From Anniella stebbinsi (lineage: Eukaryota > Chordata > Lepidosauria > Squamata > Anniellidae), in assembly GCA_029215795.1 (NCBI GenBank), contig JARDYH010000004.1, positions 205,758,017 to 205,822,016 of the forward strand: a stretch of DNA of 64,000 nucleotides. The letters are read 5' to 3'. Shown in pieces: positions 21,442 to 32,202 of the stretch (positions within the stretch are counted from its first letter, which is position 1; each line of letters starts with the position of its first letter). A program made the position numbers and the translations under genes. Below the pieces are notes generated by a model. The model was given only the letters and a program-made list of their open reading frames with translations, was not told the DNA's origin and did no database searches.

Positions 21442-21945
21442 AACTGAGAGGTTACCAGACTGTGGATAACTGTCACCAGGCTATCTCTGTCCAGATAGGG
21501 TCACATTTGGAACATTAGCATATGCTGATAAAAGGCCCTCATAGCTACCAAGGCCACCTGTGCCTCAAGTCACAATTGTGGATCCAGGAGCACCACCAAG
21601 CTGCCTACCTGATCTTTCAGGTGGAGTGCAATCCCCTCCAGAGCAGGTTGAACACCACCCAGCTGGGCAGACAAATCACCTGCTAACAGTATGTCTATCT
21701 TGCCTGAACTGAGCTTCAGTGTATTCTCCTGCTCAGGCATCAATTTGGGAGATAAAAAGAAGAGGTAAAGCTGGCAATCATCTGCATATTGATGGCACCT
21801 CAGCCCACATCCACAGATAACTTCTCCCAGAAGTTTGATGTAGATGCTAAATAGCATCAAGGAGAAAACTGAGCCCTGCTGGGCCCTGTGACCTAGAGGG
21901 TCATCAGAGGAGTGTTTTATCACATGTACACTACTGCCCACTCAC
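21442..21945 (-). pseudogene. L2/CR1-clade LINE reverse-transcriptase fragment (5' part of the split copy)
   Basis: The minus-strand frame at 21570-21941 contains a Q-G-S-V-x-S-x-x-L-F-x-x-Y block, then 'CGLRCHQYADDCQLY', then 'LHLKDQVGSLVVLLDPQL'. The YADD box is the catalytic motif of non-LTR reverse transcriptases, and the flanking blocks match the palm and thumb of L2/CR1-clade elements. Only part of the polymerase is present; there is no endonuclease domain. Between 21442 and 21570 the frame is lost ('gaggttaccagactgtgg' aligns with 55397-55414). The insert at 20395-21433 separates it from its own 3' end. Inactive copy. I am confident of the RT identity, less so of the clade. Confidence 0.85.
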
Positions 21946-22262
21946 AGTTTTTTGTGCATCCTTTAGATGACCTTATCTGCCTCCTGTGTGCCTCATGCTC
22001 CTTCTTGCCTTTTTTTCCATCACAAAATGGACCCCTTTCAGTGGGACTTTTTTTGGGGGGAGGGGACAGAATGTGCCACCATTTCCTGCTGTGTGCAGGA
22101 AAAGCTGCATGATAAAAATGGCCCCTGGATGGGCCACGTGGTCTTTGTTTACTTCCTCTTTTTTCTCCAGGAAGAAAGAGGAAGTAATGTGGGACAGGAG
22201 GGGAGCAGAGAAACGACAGTAAGGAACCACGATTCCCACCCCCAACCCATCTGACGAAGCTC
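21946..22262. repeat. Unclassified interspersed repeat, copy 1
   Basis: This segment and 36540-36930 are opposite-orientation copies. Shared phrases include 'cctcctgtgtgcctcatgct' here, seen there as 'acacacaggagg' read in reverse, and 'gtgcaggaaaagctgcatga' against 'gcgcaacctctcctgcac'. I cannot place it in a family. Confidence 0.5.
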
Positions 22263-22487
22263 ATAATTGCCATAGAATAGAGCAGTAATAGCCCAGCACT
22301 ACTTTCTGGATATAACCATCCAAGTAGGAATAGAATCACTGTTAACAGTGCCCCCAACTTCCAACCAAGACATGGTTGATTATATTGAAAGGCAGCGAGA
22401 GGACCAAGGGAATCAAGAGGATTCCACTTTACCTTTTTCTGTCTTGACGAAAGAAAGTCCTGGCTATTAGGCAGTATAAAACTGTAA

Positions 22488-22508
22488 TCAATCAATCAAT
22501 CAATCAAT
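22488..22508. repeat. (AATC)n short tandem repeat
   Basis: About five AATC units followed by A-rich sequence. Confidence 0.85.
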
Positions 22509-22581
22509 AAAATAAAAAATTGAGTTGGTCCAAGCTCTGTCTTTTCAAGCAGGGAAGGTTAACATCTCTCTCTCTCTCTCT

Positions 22582-23101
22582 CCCTTTCTACACCAGATGG
22601 GTGTAGAGGGCCAGAGAACTCGGAAATGCCCACTTCCGGGTTCATCAACCTAATACACACATCACTGTGCAATGGCCCGGGTTCCTCCCGGGCCGTCACA
22701 CTTCACGGCTGCCATTTTTTTCTTGATCTGTGCAGAGTGCATGAGCACTCCTCCAGAAAAGGTAAGTTTTAAAAAATGTGTGTGGGCCTCCACCCCCCTC
22801 CCTGCCCTCCTAGGGGTGGCAAAACTGGTGCCACCCCCTTCCCTGATGGGCACAGAGCCGCGCGGTGTGGTTCCATGCCCATTTTGCAACCACGCTTACT
22901 TGCGAGTAAGCACAACTGCACCCAGGATGGGTGGACACATCTTCCGCGGTCCCGGGAAGTTCCCAGGACCATGGAAGAATCGGGATTTTTCTGGTTTCTG
23001 TTTTCCCGGAAAAATCCTGTGCCCGCCCCCCCCTCACCCCCAGGACTCAAAGGGGCTAACCAGGGGCCAATCCAGGCCATAAGCCTGGTATGGAAAGGGC
23101 C
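22582..23101. mobile_element. Inverted-repeat DNA transposon, 'GGCCCTTTCC' family, copy 3
   Basis: The right end TGGAAAGGGCC is clear; the left end ('ccctttctacacc') has decayed. The interior aligns with 16153-16658, in opposite orientation, and with copy 1: 'gagtgcatgagcactcctcc', 'acagagccgcgcgg', 'cttacttgcgagtaagcac'. An AAAAG|GTAAGT splice-donor motif lies at 22757-22767. The open frames here are not a recognised protein. Confidence 0.65.

Positions 23102-23103
<2 letters not shown>

Positions 23104-23146
<43 letters not shown>
23104..23146. repeat. (CA)n microsatellite
   Basis: Perfect CA run directly at the transposon edge. Confidence 0.97.
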
Positions 23147-23424
23147 ACTCATCAGTTCACAACTTCTTCAGTTAAATACAGAGCCAGGTTTTAGCTGTTC
23201 ATATTAAAATGATGGAATGCCTTTTAAGCCCTCTGGAGGTCTACGCTCAAATTCCCTCCCTACTAGAAGGTTGGTACAATATTTTAAATGGTTTTGCTGC
23301 ATCGTAATGTCTTGCAGCTAAATCAACAATAAATTGCATTTGTACTTTAGTAGAACAGGTAAATGAAGTTATACCCGATTGGATTTGAAACAGTTCCTTA
23401 TGGCACCATCAGAAGCTCACTCAT

Positions 23425-23485
23425 TTGGAAGTAATTTCCATTAAAGTCAGTGGGACTTACTCAAGGTGCCATTGTACAGGTTTCA
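23425..23485. repeat. Short diverged repeat ('GTGGGACTTACTCAAG')
   Basis: The phrase 'aaagtcagtgggacttactc' recurs in complement at 57525-57560 ('aaagtaaatcccactgatgg'). Element ends are not visible. Confidence 0.4.
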
Positions 23486-23784
23486 GCAAAGTGGGACAAA
23501 GACATTTCAGTAGGCTTGGGCAAGATCCATAGCAATTGTCCAAGGCCTCCTATTGGATATATTCTGGACAATATTGCAAAAGAACAGAATAGAGCAAGAT
23601 ATTAAAGAACATACGTATTAAAGAGCATACGCTCCTTAATTAAGAATGTATTAAAGAACATACTTTGAAATCATTTTCCTTTGTTTATACATTCCTCACA
23701 AATACAGCAATATTAGCAACATTCCGTAATAGCAACATTCCAAGTAAACACACTCAGATTTGATTAATGATCTTCTGGTTTTTT

Positions 23785-24345
23785 TAATTATTATTTATTT
23801 ATTTAATTTAATTTCTATACTGCCCAAAAGCCAAAGCTCTCTGAAAAGTAAAAAAAATTGAAACCACAAGGTACAGCATAAAATATAACATATGGAAGCT
23901 TGAAACCACAATATAAAAGTACAACCAGAATAAAATCTAGCAGCAATGCAGAGTTTTAAAATACAGATTTAAAACACCAGAGCTAAAAGACTAGGATTCT
24001 AAAACGCTAAAATACCGGGAAAATAAAAAAGTCTTCACCTGGTGTCAAACCAAGTACAGTGTAAGTGCCAGGCAAACCTCTCTAGGAAGCTCATTCCACA
24101 ACCAGGATGCCACAGCAGAAAAGGCCCTCCTCCTGGTACCCACCCACCTCACTTCTTTTGGAGGAGCTCATGAAGAAGGACCCCTGAAGATGAGGTGTTC
24201 CTTCAGATAACCTGGCCCCAAGCTGTTTAGGGCTTTGAATTTAATATAAGCACTTTGAATTGGGCCCGGACATGGACTGGCAGCCAATCCAGCTGGAAAA
24301 GTACTGCCCTGCCTGTTTGGACTAGCTGAAGTTTCTTGTGAGTTG
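23785..24345 (-). mobile_element. L2-like LINE 3' end (minus strand)
   Basis: From the 'tttatttatttaatttaat' tail through 'ccaaagctctctg' to 'tggccccaagctgtttaggg' and 'tggactggcagccaatccag', colinear with 54714-55300. Frameshifted throughout. Confidence 0.78.
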
Positions 24346-24499
24346 CTGGTATTTCCTTGTCCATCATATCTTCATCTGCATGTTCCTAATCTGTCAGTGT
24401 TTCCTCATCTGTCAGTGTGTAGGAAAAGTTTTACACACATCCTTCTTTACGTTCCCAGACTCACTCATGAACTTAAAAATTCATCTAGCAACAACAAAT

Positions 24500-25020
24500 T
24501 CCTAATCCAGGGCAGGGAAACTTTTTTTTCTGTCAAAGGCAACATTCCCTTGGGGGCAATGATGTAGCAAAGCCAGGGCTCCCAGCACAGGCACTTTTTT
24601 AAGCAGAGGGGTGCTGACATCATTTGTTGCCCCCTCATAATTGGCTGCCCCTTCGGAGCTTAGCTGCACTTCTCACAGTCGCTTGGAGGAGGGAATGAAT
24701 TCCCCAACAACAAGATATTATTCCCCAATGGAATGCAAAATATTTTGCAGTGGTGACTTTTTGAATGGGTGATCAAGACTCATTCACTTTGCAAAAGACC
24801 TGCTCCTGGTGGAGATGAAAGCTGCTAGAACTGGGTGGTTGATATGAATCAACACAGCTGCCTGCAATTTTGGCCCCTCCTTGGGGGTGTAGTTAGAGGG
24901 ACTGTCAAGATGAGTGCCTGCACTTCAACATTTACCATTACACCACTACTTGGAGGTAACCTGTTGGGGGCTCACATGGTAGCAGTGGGTGGAGCCAGAG
25001 CCAAAAGTGGGCAGGGCTAC
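24500..25020. mobile_element. Diverged hAT-type element, relative of 14745
   Basis: 'cagggcagggaaactttttt' at about 24509 resembles a CAGGG-type hAT terminus, and 'gcagtgggtggagccagag' at about 24981 matches 14863-14880. The right end is not identified. Confidence 0.45.
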
Positions 25021-25394
25021 TCCTTCTTTTTCACTCTTTCTGGTACCCACTTTTCTTACCCCCTCCTACTTCCTCCCCACCCAGATCACTCTTGCCAGAA
25101 GTCTGAACTGAACTGATCACTTGCAGAAGGCTTTTGAAATTAAGCCAAAGGCTGCATGAGACCCTACCACATGTTCCCGACCACTTAGGCTGACATCCTG
25201 CTTTCAGAAAACTTTCTGTAGTTTTTGAATAGAGTGTATTGGGGTGGGAAGGCCGGAGAATACACAACACACAGCTTTAATCTTAACCTGCAATGGGTGA
25301 AACAAACTGCAGAGGAAACCTAACAGAAAACATGCTTTTACTCCTTTAAAATAATAATTTTAAACGCCCTAAAAGGCTTGCAAAACACATTGGG

Positions 25395-25396
<2 letters not shown>

Positions 25397-25434
<38 letters not shown>

Positions 25435-25439
25435 TCCCT
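25397..25439. repeat. (CT)n microsatellite
   Basis: CT run followed by CCCT. Confidence 0.95.
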
Positions 25440-25980
25440 GTTGTTCGTTTTTTTATCTGTTGCTGTTCCTTTTCTGAAGAGGTATTTATTTTATCTGCAG
25501 AAAAACATGTTAGAAAAAGGCTGGATGAATGTCGTTCATTGAATTTACGACATCAAGGCTGCTGCCTGAGGAACACTGTGATTACCAATTACAAAATGGA
25601 AACAAGAGGAAATATCTTCAGTTTGATGTGCATTTGCTTAAAATTCTCAAACTCACTGAAGATATAGAAACTAGGATGATTGCATGCAGCATTGCTGAGA
25701 GCTTTTGGCCCTTTGGGGAGGAACTCTATGCATTCATAAGGAAAAATTAGACTAATTCAAGTGTTTAATGATAACCTTTGCAATGATTCTGCTGCTTATG
25801 GTTGTTAACTATTGAAGTGGAGCCACGTTTTGTTAAATCCATGTGTGTTCTTAAAATCCAGAATTCTAAAGATGTGGGGGGAATTGTATGGCTTGCATTT
25901 TAATAAGAACTTACCTGAGTTCAAACTTTCGAACCATTAAGTGAACCAAAACTCAGTTGCCCTTTGCATTTTGAAATTTT
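25440..25980. other. No recognised feature; weak exon-like signal at 25500
   Basis: A pyrimidine-rich stretch and CAG at 25498-25500 precede a frame open for about 55 codons; another frame (25529-25750) is open for 73. Neither translation resembles a protein I know, and no matching donor site is evident. I do not call a gene. Confidence 0.35.
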
Positions 25981-26290
25981 CCAAGTTATGCAACAAAGTC
26001 CTCCAGTCAAAACATCTGTTCAAAAATGCATATATTAACAAAAAGTAAACACCAAAATATGTATATTAGTAAAAATAATATTTTAAAACTGCATTATACC
26101 TGGAGAGCTGCTTGCAAAAACGTGTACATTAAGCAAAATTGTGTACAAAGATGTGTGTATTAGAAGAAGTGCATAGAAACATGTATATACATTTTCATGC
26201 AGACTTTTAAAAGAAAATGCTCAAAGTTTGGGATCAACCAAACTTAAGACTGGAAAATGAGAAATTGAGAGGAACCAGAATTTATGCAGA
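25981..26290. repeat. Interspersed repeat with 'atgtatatta' periodicity (related to 4665)
   Basis: 'aaatgcatatattaacaaaa', 'aaatatgtatattagtaaaa' and 'aaacgtgtacattaagc' repeat at about 35-45 bp. The right edge ('aaacttaagactggaaaatg') matches 4930-4960. Probable family M core without clear ends. Confidence 0.5.
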
Positions 26291-27638
26291 ATGCTGTCGT
26301 TGACAAAACTGCAGGGTGGAGGTGGAGACAGTGACAGTTTTGAGGAAATACATCACGATGTGTAGCATCCCATTTTCCTACTACTTTTCCTGTGGGGCAA
26401 AGTTAGCCTTAAGCAAGAGGAAATTCTACAGCTGTTTCAGATTTTATATGACTACCATATTGTCAACACTGTTCCCTGTGGTAATGAGATGATGCAGAAG
26501 GAGTAAATCTAGGTATGCTTGAGAAGGTCATTTGGTCTGAGTCACACTTCCCAGACTAATCCGCAGATCAGAATGCAGTGATAGTTCCATTTTCACACTT
26601 CTCCAAATTTTGCAACATAGTTCTCAAACAAATGTAGCAAAATGAGTTTAAAAAACACCTGTTTTAGGGTAAACATTTTAGGATAGAATGGTCAGTTTTG
26701 GAATGTTCTTGTCTGGATCCTCACTCCAAATGGATGGCATTAGCTTCTTGGCACATTGAGGGAGCAATCCTATGGCCCCTCGATGACGTCTTAGGAGCCA
26801 TAGGACATTAAATTATCTACCTGCTTCCTGGAAGTTCAGGCAAGGTCAATGTCGTAAATCACTGATATTAAACTCAATAAGCAGGAGGGAAACATCAATA
26901 AACAGTCCATGGTCAAAAGCCAAAGTATCCATCAGAAAATGGGTCAACCAATACTAGGTTCAGGAATGTACCAAAGAGTAGTCAGAGTCCGGTCCAAGGT
27001 CAGGATATGTCTAGGCAAGATCAAAGAGCTGGAATGCAAGCAACAAAGATGAAGCATCAAAACAATAGTTGCTTTTCAGCATCACTTCTGGGTTCTGGAG
27101 TGTCTTTTATGGGGATGGTGGTGATTGGGAATTGCTGTCAACTGCATTGGCCTTCAGATAGCTTCTGCCTGTTCCCATGAAGGCCACTCCCCAAACACTC
27201 CCAGGCTCAGTTGTTCCTTCTTTTTGCTTAATCCCTCAAACTGAAGCACAACACTCAGTGCAACTGGATTCTCCACACCATTTTGACAGCTAAAAGATTG
27301 ATATTACAACATTGTAAGGATAAATGCTCATATCCTATAATGCAATGGATTGAAGATTCAGTGCTTTCAGCATTTGAATGGGTTGTATATAGACACTACT
27401 TGTGAATGTGTGTGCATGCATGTGTTGAAATTGATATATTCAAGTTTATGTAACTACATTTTTTTCTTTTCCTCTTTATTGTTTTGTTTTGTTGAAATTT
27501 CACAATAAAATTAATTAAAATATAAACTAATTAAAATAAAAAATGCAAATGTAGTGTGTGTGGTTTTTAATGCAGATTGGTACAGAAATGGCTCAGATCA
27601 GACTTGCAAATAGCTTTGGTTATTGCACAGTATAGAAA
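26291..27638. other. Mostly unassigned; possible retrotransposon relic at 26800-27280
   Basis: At 26765-26805 a short 'caatcctatggcc' palindrome recurs (compare 1948). At 26840-27240, phrases such as 'gtccggtccaaggtcaggat' have the feel of an LTR-type repeat, but I see no TG..CA ends or target duplication. Nothing coding. Confidence 0.35.
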
Positions 27639-27646
27639 TGCAAGAA

Positions 27647-27966
27647 TAGGGTGACCAGATAAAATCCAGGTCAGGGCTCATGTAACTTTAACAGTTGTAG
27701 AGAAAAGGGAATTTCAGCCAGTGTCATTTGTATGCAATTAGTTCCTGGTGAAATTCCCTCTTCATTACACCAGTTAATGTTGTAGGGGTCCTGCCTTCTT
27801 TTGAATATGGTCACTCTAGTATAGTGCATGCACCTTTAACTGTTGTGATGAAGAGGGAATTTCATCAGGAACTAATTGCATACAAATGACACTGGCTGAA
27901 ATTCCCTTTTCTCTACAACTGTTAAAGTTACATGAGCCCTGACCTGGATTTTATCTGGTCAGCCTA
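27647..27966. mobile_element. Palindromic hAT-type MITE (family P), copy 2, full length
   Basis: The ends TAGGGTGACCAGATAAAATC and GATTTTATCTGGTCAGCCTA are flanked by the exact 8-bp duplication TGCAAGAA (27639-27646 and 27967-27974). It is 320 bp, and the left half is the inverted complement of the right half apart from a short centre near 27795-27825. No coding capacity. This is the clearest reference copy of the family in the window. Confidence 0.93.
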
Positions 27967-27974
27967 TGCAAGAA

Positions 27975-28869
27975 ATAAAGAAATAAATGAATGCATGTGA
28001 AACTGACACAGACCAGAAATAGACTGATCCATCTCTAAATAAATCCTGAAATGTGTGATTTCTTAAAAACTCAGCTATCCTATTTTGTTATACTTACATT
28101 GGAGAGATGAATAGTTTTCAAAATATGAAGTCCAGATCCTTTGATGAATCAAAGAGCCTTCCAGTAGTATTTCCTATTGTCAGCCAAATTTCAAAATTGA
28201 TGAGTTGGGTTGGGTGCTGAAACAAAGATGTGTGCAACACTGTTTCTACACACTGGCAGCCTTGAAAAGTATCTCAAGCGTACATTTATTCTAAGGTTAA
28301 AACAAATTTAGATTAGGCTATTTAGAGCTAAAACTGAAGTTATATAAACAGACAGCGCCTTCCTGTATATGAAATTATATGTGACAGTTTGATTGTACAG
28401 TCATTTGTGATAAATAGGCAACCACCATTTAAAATCCCTGCAGAGAACCAAAGCAATAATAACCCCCTGAAATGAGGGTTGAAGTTTTCCCCATAACATT
28501 ATCTGGAATGAATCCACTAGGGTTATTACACCAATGAAGCAAGAAAAGCTCACACAGATGGAATGTAACTCACATTTTATATTGTCAATGTACAATTTTC
28601 AAATATCAAAGCCAGCTTTTATGATGTTTTTTATCGCCAGTTTTCAAGCCAAAACAAAAAAACAAGACATTGCATAGCTTTGTTTCCTAGATATTTGCTG
28701 GTGCTTAAGTCTTCACAAGAGAGAATTCCTGCTGAGGTCATATTGACAAAGTTTCACACATGCCAGCAACATTTAAACATATATAATAGCTACCTGCAGT
28801 GCTTTCAAAGGCCCCCTCTGGAAGAGGTCACTTTTACACCTGATTCTCCAAATGTGCGCATTAGCCTAC
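27975..28869. other. No recognised repeat; possible conserved non-coding DNA
   Basis: No transposon ends and no coding frame of note. AT-rich sequence with motifs such as 'gtgacagtttgattgtacag' (28382-28401). Alignment to other reptiles would be needed to judge constraint. Confidence 0.4.
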
Positions 28870-30060
28870 AGTCGAGTTTATGCCTAATACCTATAGACGA
28901 GAGGAGTGGAAGCGAATGACGGGCTCTATGCAATGTGCTTTAAAGTTGTTTATATGTGAAGACTCACATTATAAATAAAGCATAGATCGAGACTTGAATG
29001 AGGAAATATTGACGAAAACACCGCCCTGTTTCCTGGTGGAACTGCCCCCTCATTTTCCCACCGTTTGTTAACCCTGCCCACCTGAATCTTCCACCTTTGG
29101 TTACCTGGGTTACCTGCCCTTGGTCATCTGGTTTATCTCTTCCTTTGAGCCTGATCGCCATTTGTAGTAGTCCCCCCCAACTGCCCAGGAGGAAATGGAA
29201 ATGCAAGCCTATGGCTTCGGACAGGCTCTTATGGGAGGGGAGGGGAGAAACCCTCCAAGGGATACTCCACCCCCGTGCTTTAAACACCCTCCTTTAAACA
29301 GCATTTGTAGTCATATCTCAGTAATAACTTGCCTTTTTGGTGACCTACAATATACACACGTGCACACACGTGCAGCTCAATGTCAGGAAACCAGCAAGGG
29401 AGGGGATGATTTAGCAGATCGCTAATCATGCACACATCCTTACTCCAATCCCCTTGCTTTCTGTGAAACCACCTCCATCTGGCCCTGCGTCTCGATGAAA
29501 GAACTATTCCGGTAGGGGATTTAAAAGAAACTTTATTTTCAGTACAGGTTAGGTCAGCCATTCCTGGAGATTCCATCCTGAAGGATGAAGAAGAAGAAGG
29601 AACTGGGAGGGAGGAGGCAGAACAACTGGGAGGTGTTCCCAGCGAAGGAGCAGTTATTCATGCATGACATCACCACCAAAGTCCGCCCACTATCACCATT
29701 AATGCGAATGATCAGAAGTTGTTTCCACTACGATAAGACGCTGTAACTTCAGAGGAAATTAAAAGTCACTATTTAATGTGAAATCGAAAATGTGCATTAA
29801 CGAGGATAAAAAACGCCTGCACACCTGATTTAAGCCTCGTTCATAAAGAGGTAACACGGGTAATGCACCATAAAGGAAGCTTAAATCGATCATCTAGAAG
29901 AACCCAAAGATAACACTTAGGCAGTTGAGGTGCATAAAATGTCAAAGTATACCTGGTGTGAGTAGGATGCTACGTAGGGTTGAATATCGGGTTGAATATC
30001 GGGTTGAATACTACGTAGGGTTGAATACTGGTTGAATATAGGTGGAGATACTGCTTAAAC
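28870..30060. other. Unclassified CpG-containing block
   Basis: The CpG content looks higher than in the flanks (for example 'gaagcgaatgacgggctc', 'cattaacgaggataaaaaac'), which would suggest DNA younger or less methylated than its surroundings. It contains a small tandem repeat 'gggttgaatatc' at 29978-30043. I found no terminal repeats, LTR ends or protein similarity. Confidence 0.35.
29978..30043. repeat. Short tandem repeat of 'GGGTTGAATAtC' units
   Basis: About five units of 12-19 bp, some extended by 'actacgta'. Confidence 0.8.
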
Positions 30061-30464
30061 GTTCTAACAGCCAAAGTCTCTAGGGAGAAGCCAGCACCCA
30101 AAAATGCTGCTAATGTAGACAGCACCAAAACAGCTCTTTCTCTTTCTCATTCTCTCTGTTGCAGACAAACTACAGTCTTCCCTTGTTTTCTTTTTTCCAC
30201 ACAGAGTCACCTCTTCCCCTCTCCATGCATTGAGGAGAGGAATCAGAATGAGTCACCTCCTCTGTCCATCACTTAGTCTTTTGGGGCCATCTTAGCTCCT
30301 ATGACAACAGATCACCTGCAGTCACACCTAGGCCTGTAACTTTCTCTTCTCCAACCCTCAATCTCACAACAATACTAAGAGTTTGAATTTGATATTACAT
30401 TTTCAAATGCTCGAAGTATTTCCCATGTATTAATTTGCTCCAATACTTACAGGCAAGTTAGGTC

Positions 30465-30602
30465 AGTATTAGGGGGTGCTGTTGCATTAATGTCCTGCTT
30501 GTGAGTTTCTGATGGGCAGCTAGCTGGCCACTGTGTGAACAGAATGCTGGACTAGATTGACCCTAGGTCTACTCCAGCATGGCTCTTCTTATTTTCTTAA
30601 TA
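30465..30602 (+). mobile_element. CR1 LINE 3' end (plus strand)
   Basis: 'gtcctgcttgtgagtttctg', 'ggccactgtgtgaacagaat', 'atggctcttcttatttt' is the CR1 3' end also seen at 56500-56575. It is joined tail to tail to the next element. Confidence 0.8.
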
Positions 30603-30902
30603 AAAACATAAGAATATTAGAAGAACCATGCTGGATTAGACCCAAGGTCCATCTAGCCCAGCATTCTGTTCACACAGTGGCCAACCAGCTGTTGACTGGA
30701 ATCCCACAAACAGGACACAGGTGCAACAGCACCCTTCTACCTGAGTTTCCCAGCAATTGGTGTATATAGACTTACTGCCTCTGAAGCTGGAGGTAGCACA
30801 TAGCCACCAGGACTAGAAACCATCCAGGAATTTTCTCCTCCAGGAATTTGTCTACCCCCCCCTTTTAAAGCCATCCAAATGTAGCTTTCATATTGTGGTA
30901 AT
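30603..30902 (-). mobile_element. CR1 LINE 3' end (minus strand)
   Basis: Reverse complement of a CR1 3' region: 'aaccatgctggattagaccc' through 'ggaattttctcctccaggaa'. It is cut at 30902 next to a MITE. With the preceding copy it forms an inverted pair. Confidence 0.85.
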
Positions 30903-30904
30903 AA

Positions 30905-31265
30905 GTTAGGGTGACCATATTTGGGAAACCAAAAAAGAGGACACCTGGGGGGCAGGAAAACAGCTTCCCAGGGCCTCTGGAAAGCACATCATTCACCCTC
31001 CGCCACCTTAAAGGCCCCACTGCTCCAATCGGAGCCTTTTTTATAATGTCCGGGAATGACACACTTTCCCCTTTAAGACCATGATTGGAGCAGTTAGGGG
31101 ACAATGACGCACCTCCAGAAAGTGTGTCATTTACTCCCACCCTGCTAAAGGGGAAAGCATGTATTTCCAGGACATTATAGAAAATTTCAGAAAATCCCCC
31201 CTGATACCCAGGATAGAACAAAAACCAGGACAAATCCGGGGAAATCCTGACAGTTGGTCACCCTA
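30905..31265. mobile_element. MITE with 'TAGGGTGACCA' ends
   Basis: The ends are TAGGGTGACCATATTTGGG and GACAGTTGGTCACCCTA. The interior has internal inverted repeats ('cacatcattcaccctcc' versus 'tgtgtcatttactcccacc'). The termini resemble family P, but the 8-base flanks do not match. The right edge of the block at 1-820 resembles its right end. Confidence 0.7.
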
Positions 31266-31347
31266 AGGGAGTGAGAAGTAAGACTAGCACAGGACATCAT
31301 GTAATTATACCAATGGCACCAACCTAAGGCCATGCCTACAAATAGTC

Positions 31348-31422
31348 GTCTTCTTCTTCTTCCTCTTCCTCTTCTTCTTCTTCTTCTTCTTCTTCTTCTT
31401 CTTCTTCTTCTTCTTCTTCTTC
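31348..31422. repeat. (CTT)n trinucleotide repeat
   Basis: About 25 CTT units with a few CCT interruptions at the left. Confidence 0.96.
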
Positions 31423-31439
31423 TGCATTATTATTCCTGC

Positions 31440-31862
31440 AGAAAAAAGGACTTGCAGATAAGGATTTGATAGCTGATATTTTTGAAATCTTTTGATGGTA
31501 CAATATATTTTTTAAAGCGGCAAAGAAAAAAGACCCAAAGCATCCTGCTGTCTAATCAGTCTTACATAATAAAAAGCTAAAAACTGGAACAGAAAAGAGC
31601 TCCAGTGCAATGTTAAATGAGTAGTTCCCTTGGCTGTTGAATGCAGTGATTGTTACGGCAATTTCATTGTGGGGAAATGCCAGTCCTGCCTCGCCAAGAG
31701 AATTGTTCTAAATCTCTGATTACACGTCCTAATCAGCATGATAACTGCTTTGCTCTGGTGTATGGCATATATAATTGCATGTCTTTTGTATCTGTGGAGT
31801 TTCTTTCCCAATCATGTCTTAAGATATGGGCTAGTGAGGAAATTGGCTAGCTTCCAGTGACA
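31440..31862. other. Unassigned, repeat-free; candidate conserved non-coding element
   Basis: There are no repeat ends. It is dense in TAAT/GATTA-type motifs ('ctctgattacacgtcctaat', 'cagcatgataactgctttgc') and lies between microsatellites. Constraint is an inference only. Confidence 0.3.
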
Positions 31863-31959
31863 ATGTTTGGGTGTGGGGGGAGTCTGGAGTTTGGCTATAT
31901 AGGGTTCCAGAGAGACGGACAGACTGACATGCCCTTTTCTAGGGTACTCCATTACACAA

Positions 31960-31962
<3 letters not shown>

Positions 31963-32005
<43 letters not shown>
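31963..32005. repeat. (GA)n microsatellite
   Basis: Perfect GA run. Confidence 0.96.
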
Positions 32006-32009
<4 letters not shown>

Positions 32010-32171
32010 ATGGTTTTTTTCATCCCTTCGAGCTATTTCCTAAAATATTTGTGTGCTGTTGTTGTTGGGGTTCCCCTGAGCATACTGAAATCCCCCTCTT
32101 GTCTGTCAAAGATGCTGTTTTGGCTACAGAAGTTTTTAGCACTCAGATAACTGTGTTTATTAGCATGTATG

Positions 32172-32172
<1 letters not shown>

Positions 32173-32201
<29 letters not shown>
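32173..32201. repeat. (CA)n microsatellite
   Basis: Perfect CA run. Confidence 0.96.

Positions 32202-32202
<1 letters not shown>

Noticed and set aside
21920..22495. Minus-strand 191-codon frame
   Set aside because: It overlaps an unclassified interspersed repeat and flanking DNA; no motif, splice context or similarity that I recognise.
25500..25750. Exon-like segment after a pyrimidine tract and CAG
   Set aside because: Frames of 55-73 codons with no recognisable protein and no convincing donor. Chance is sufficient.
31340..31425. CRISPR-like or coding glutamate repeat
   Set aside because: It is a plain CTT trinucleotide microsatellite in vertebrate DNA with no spacers.
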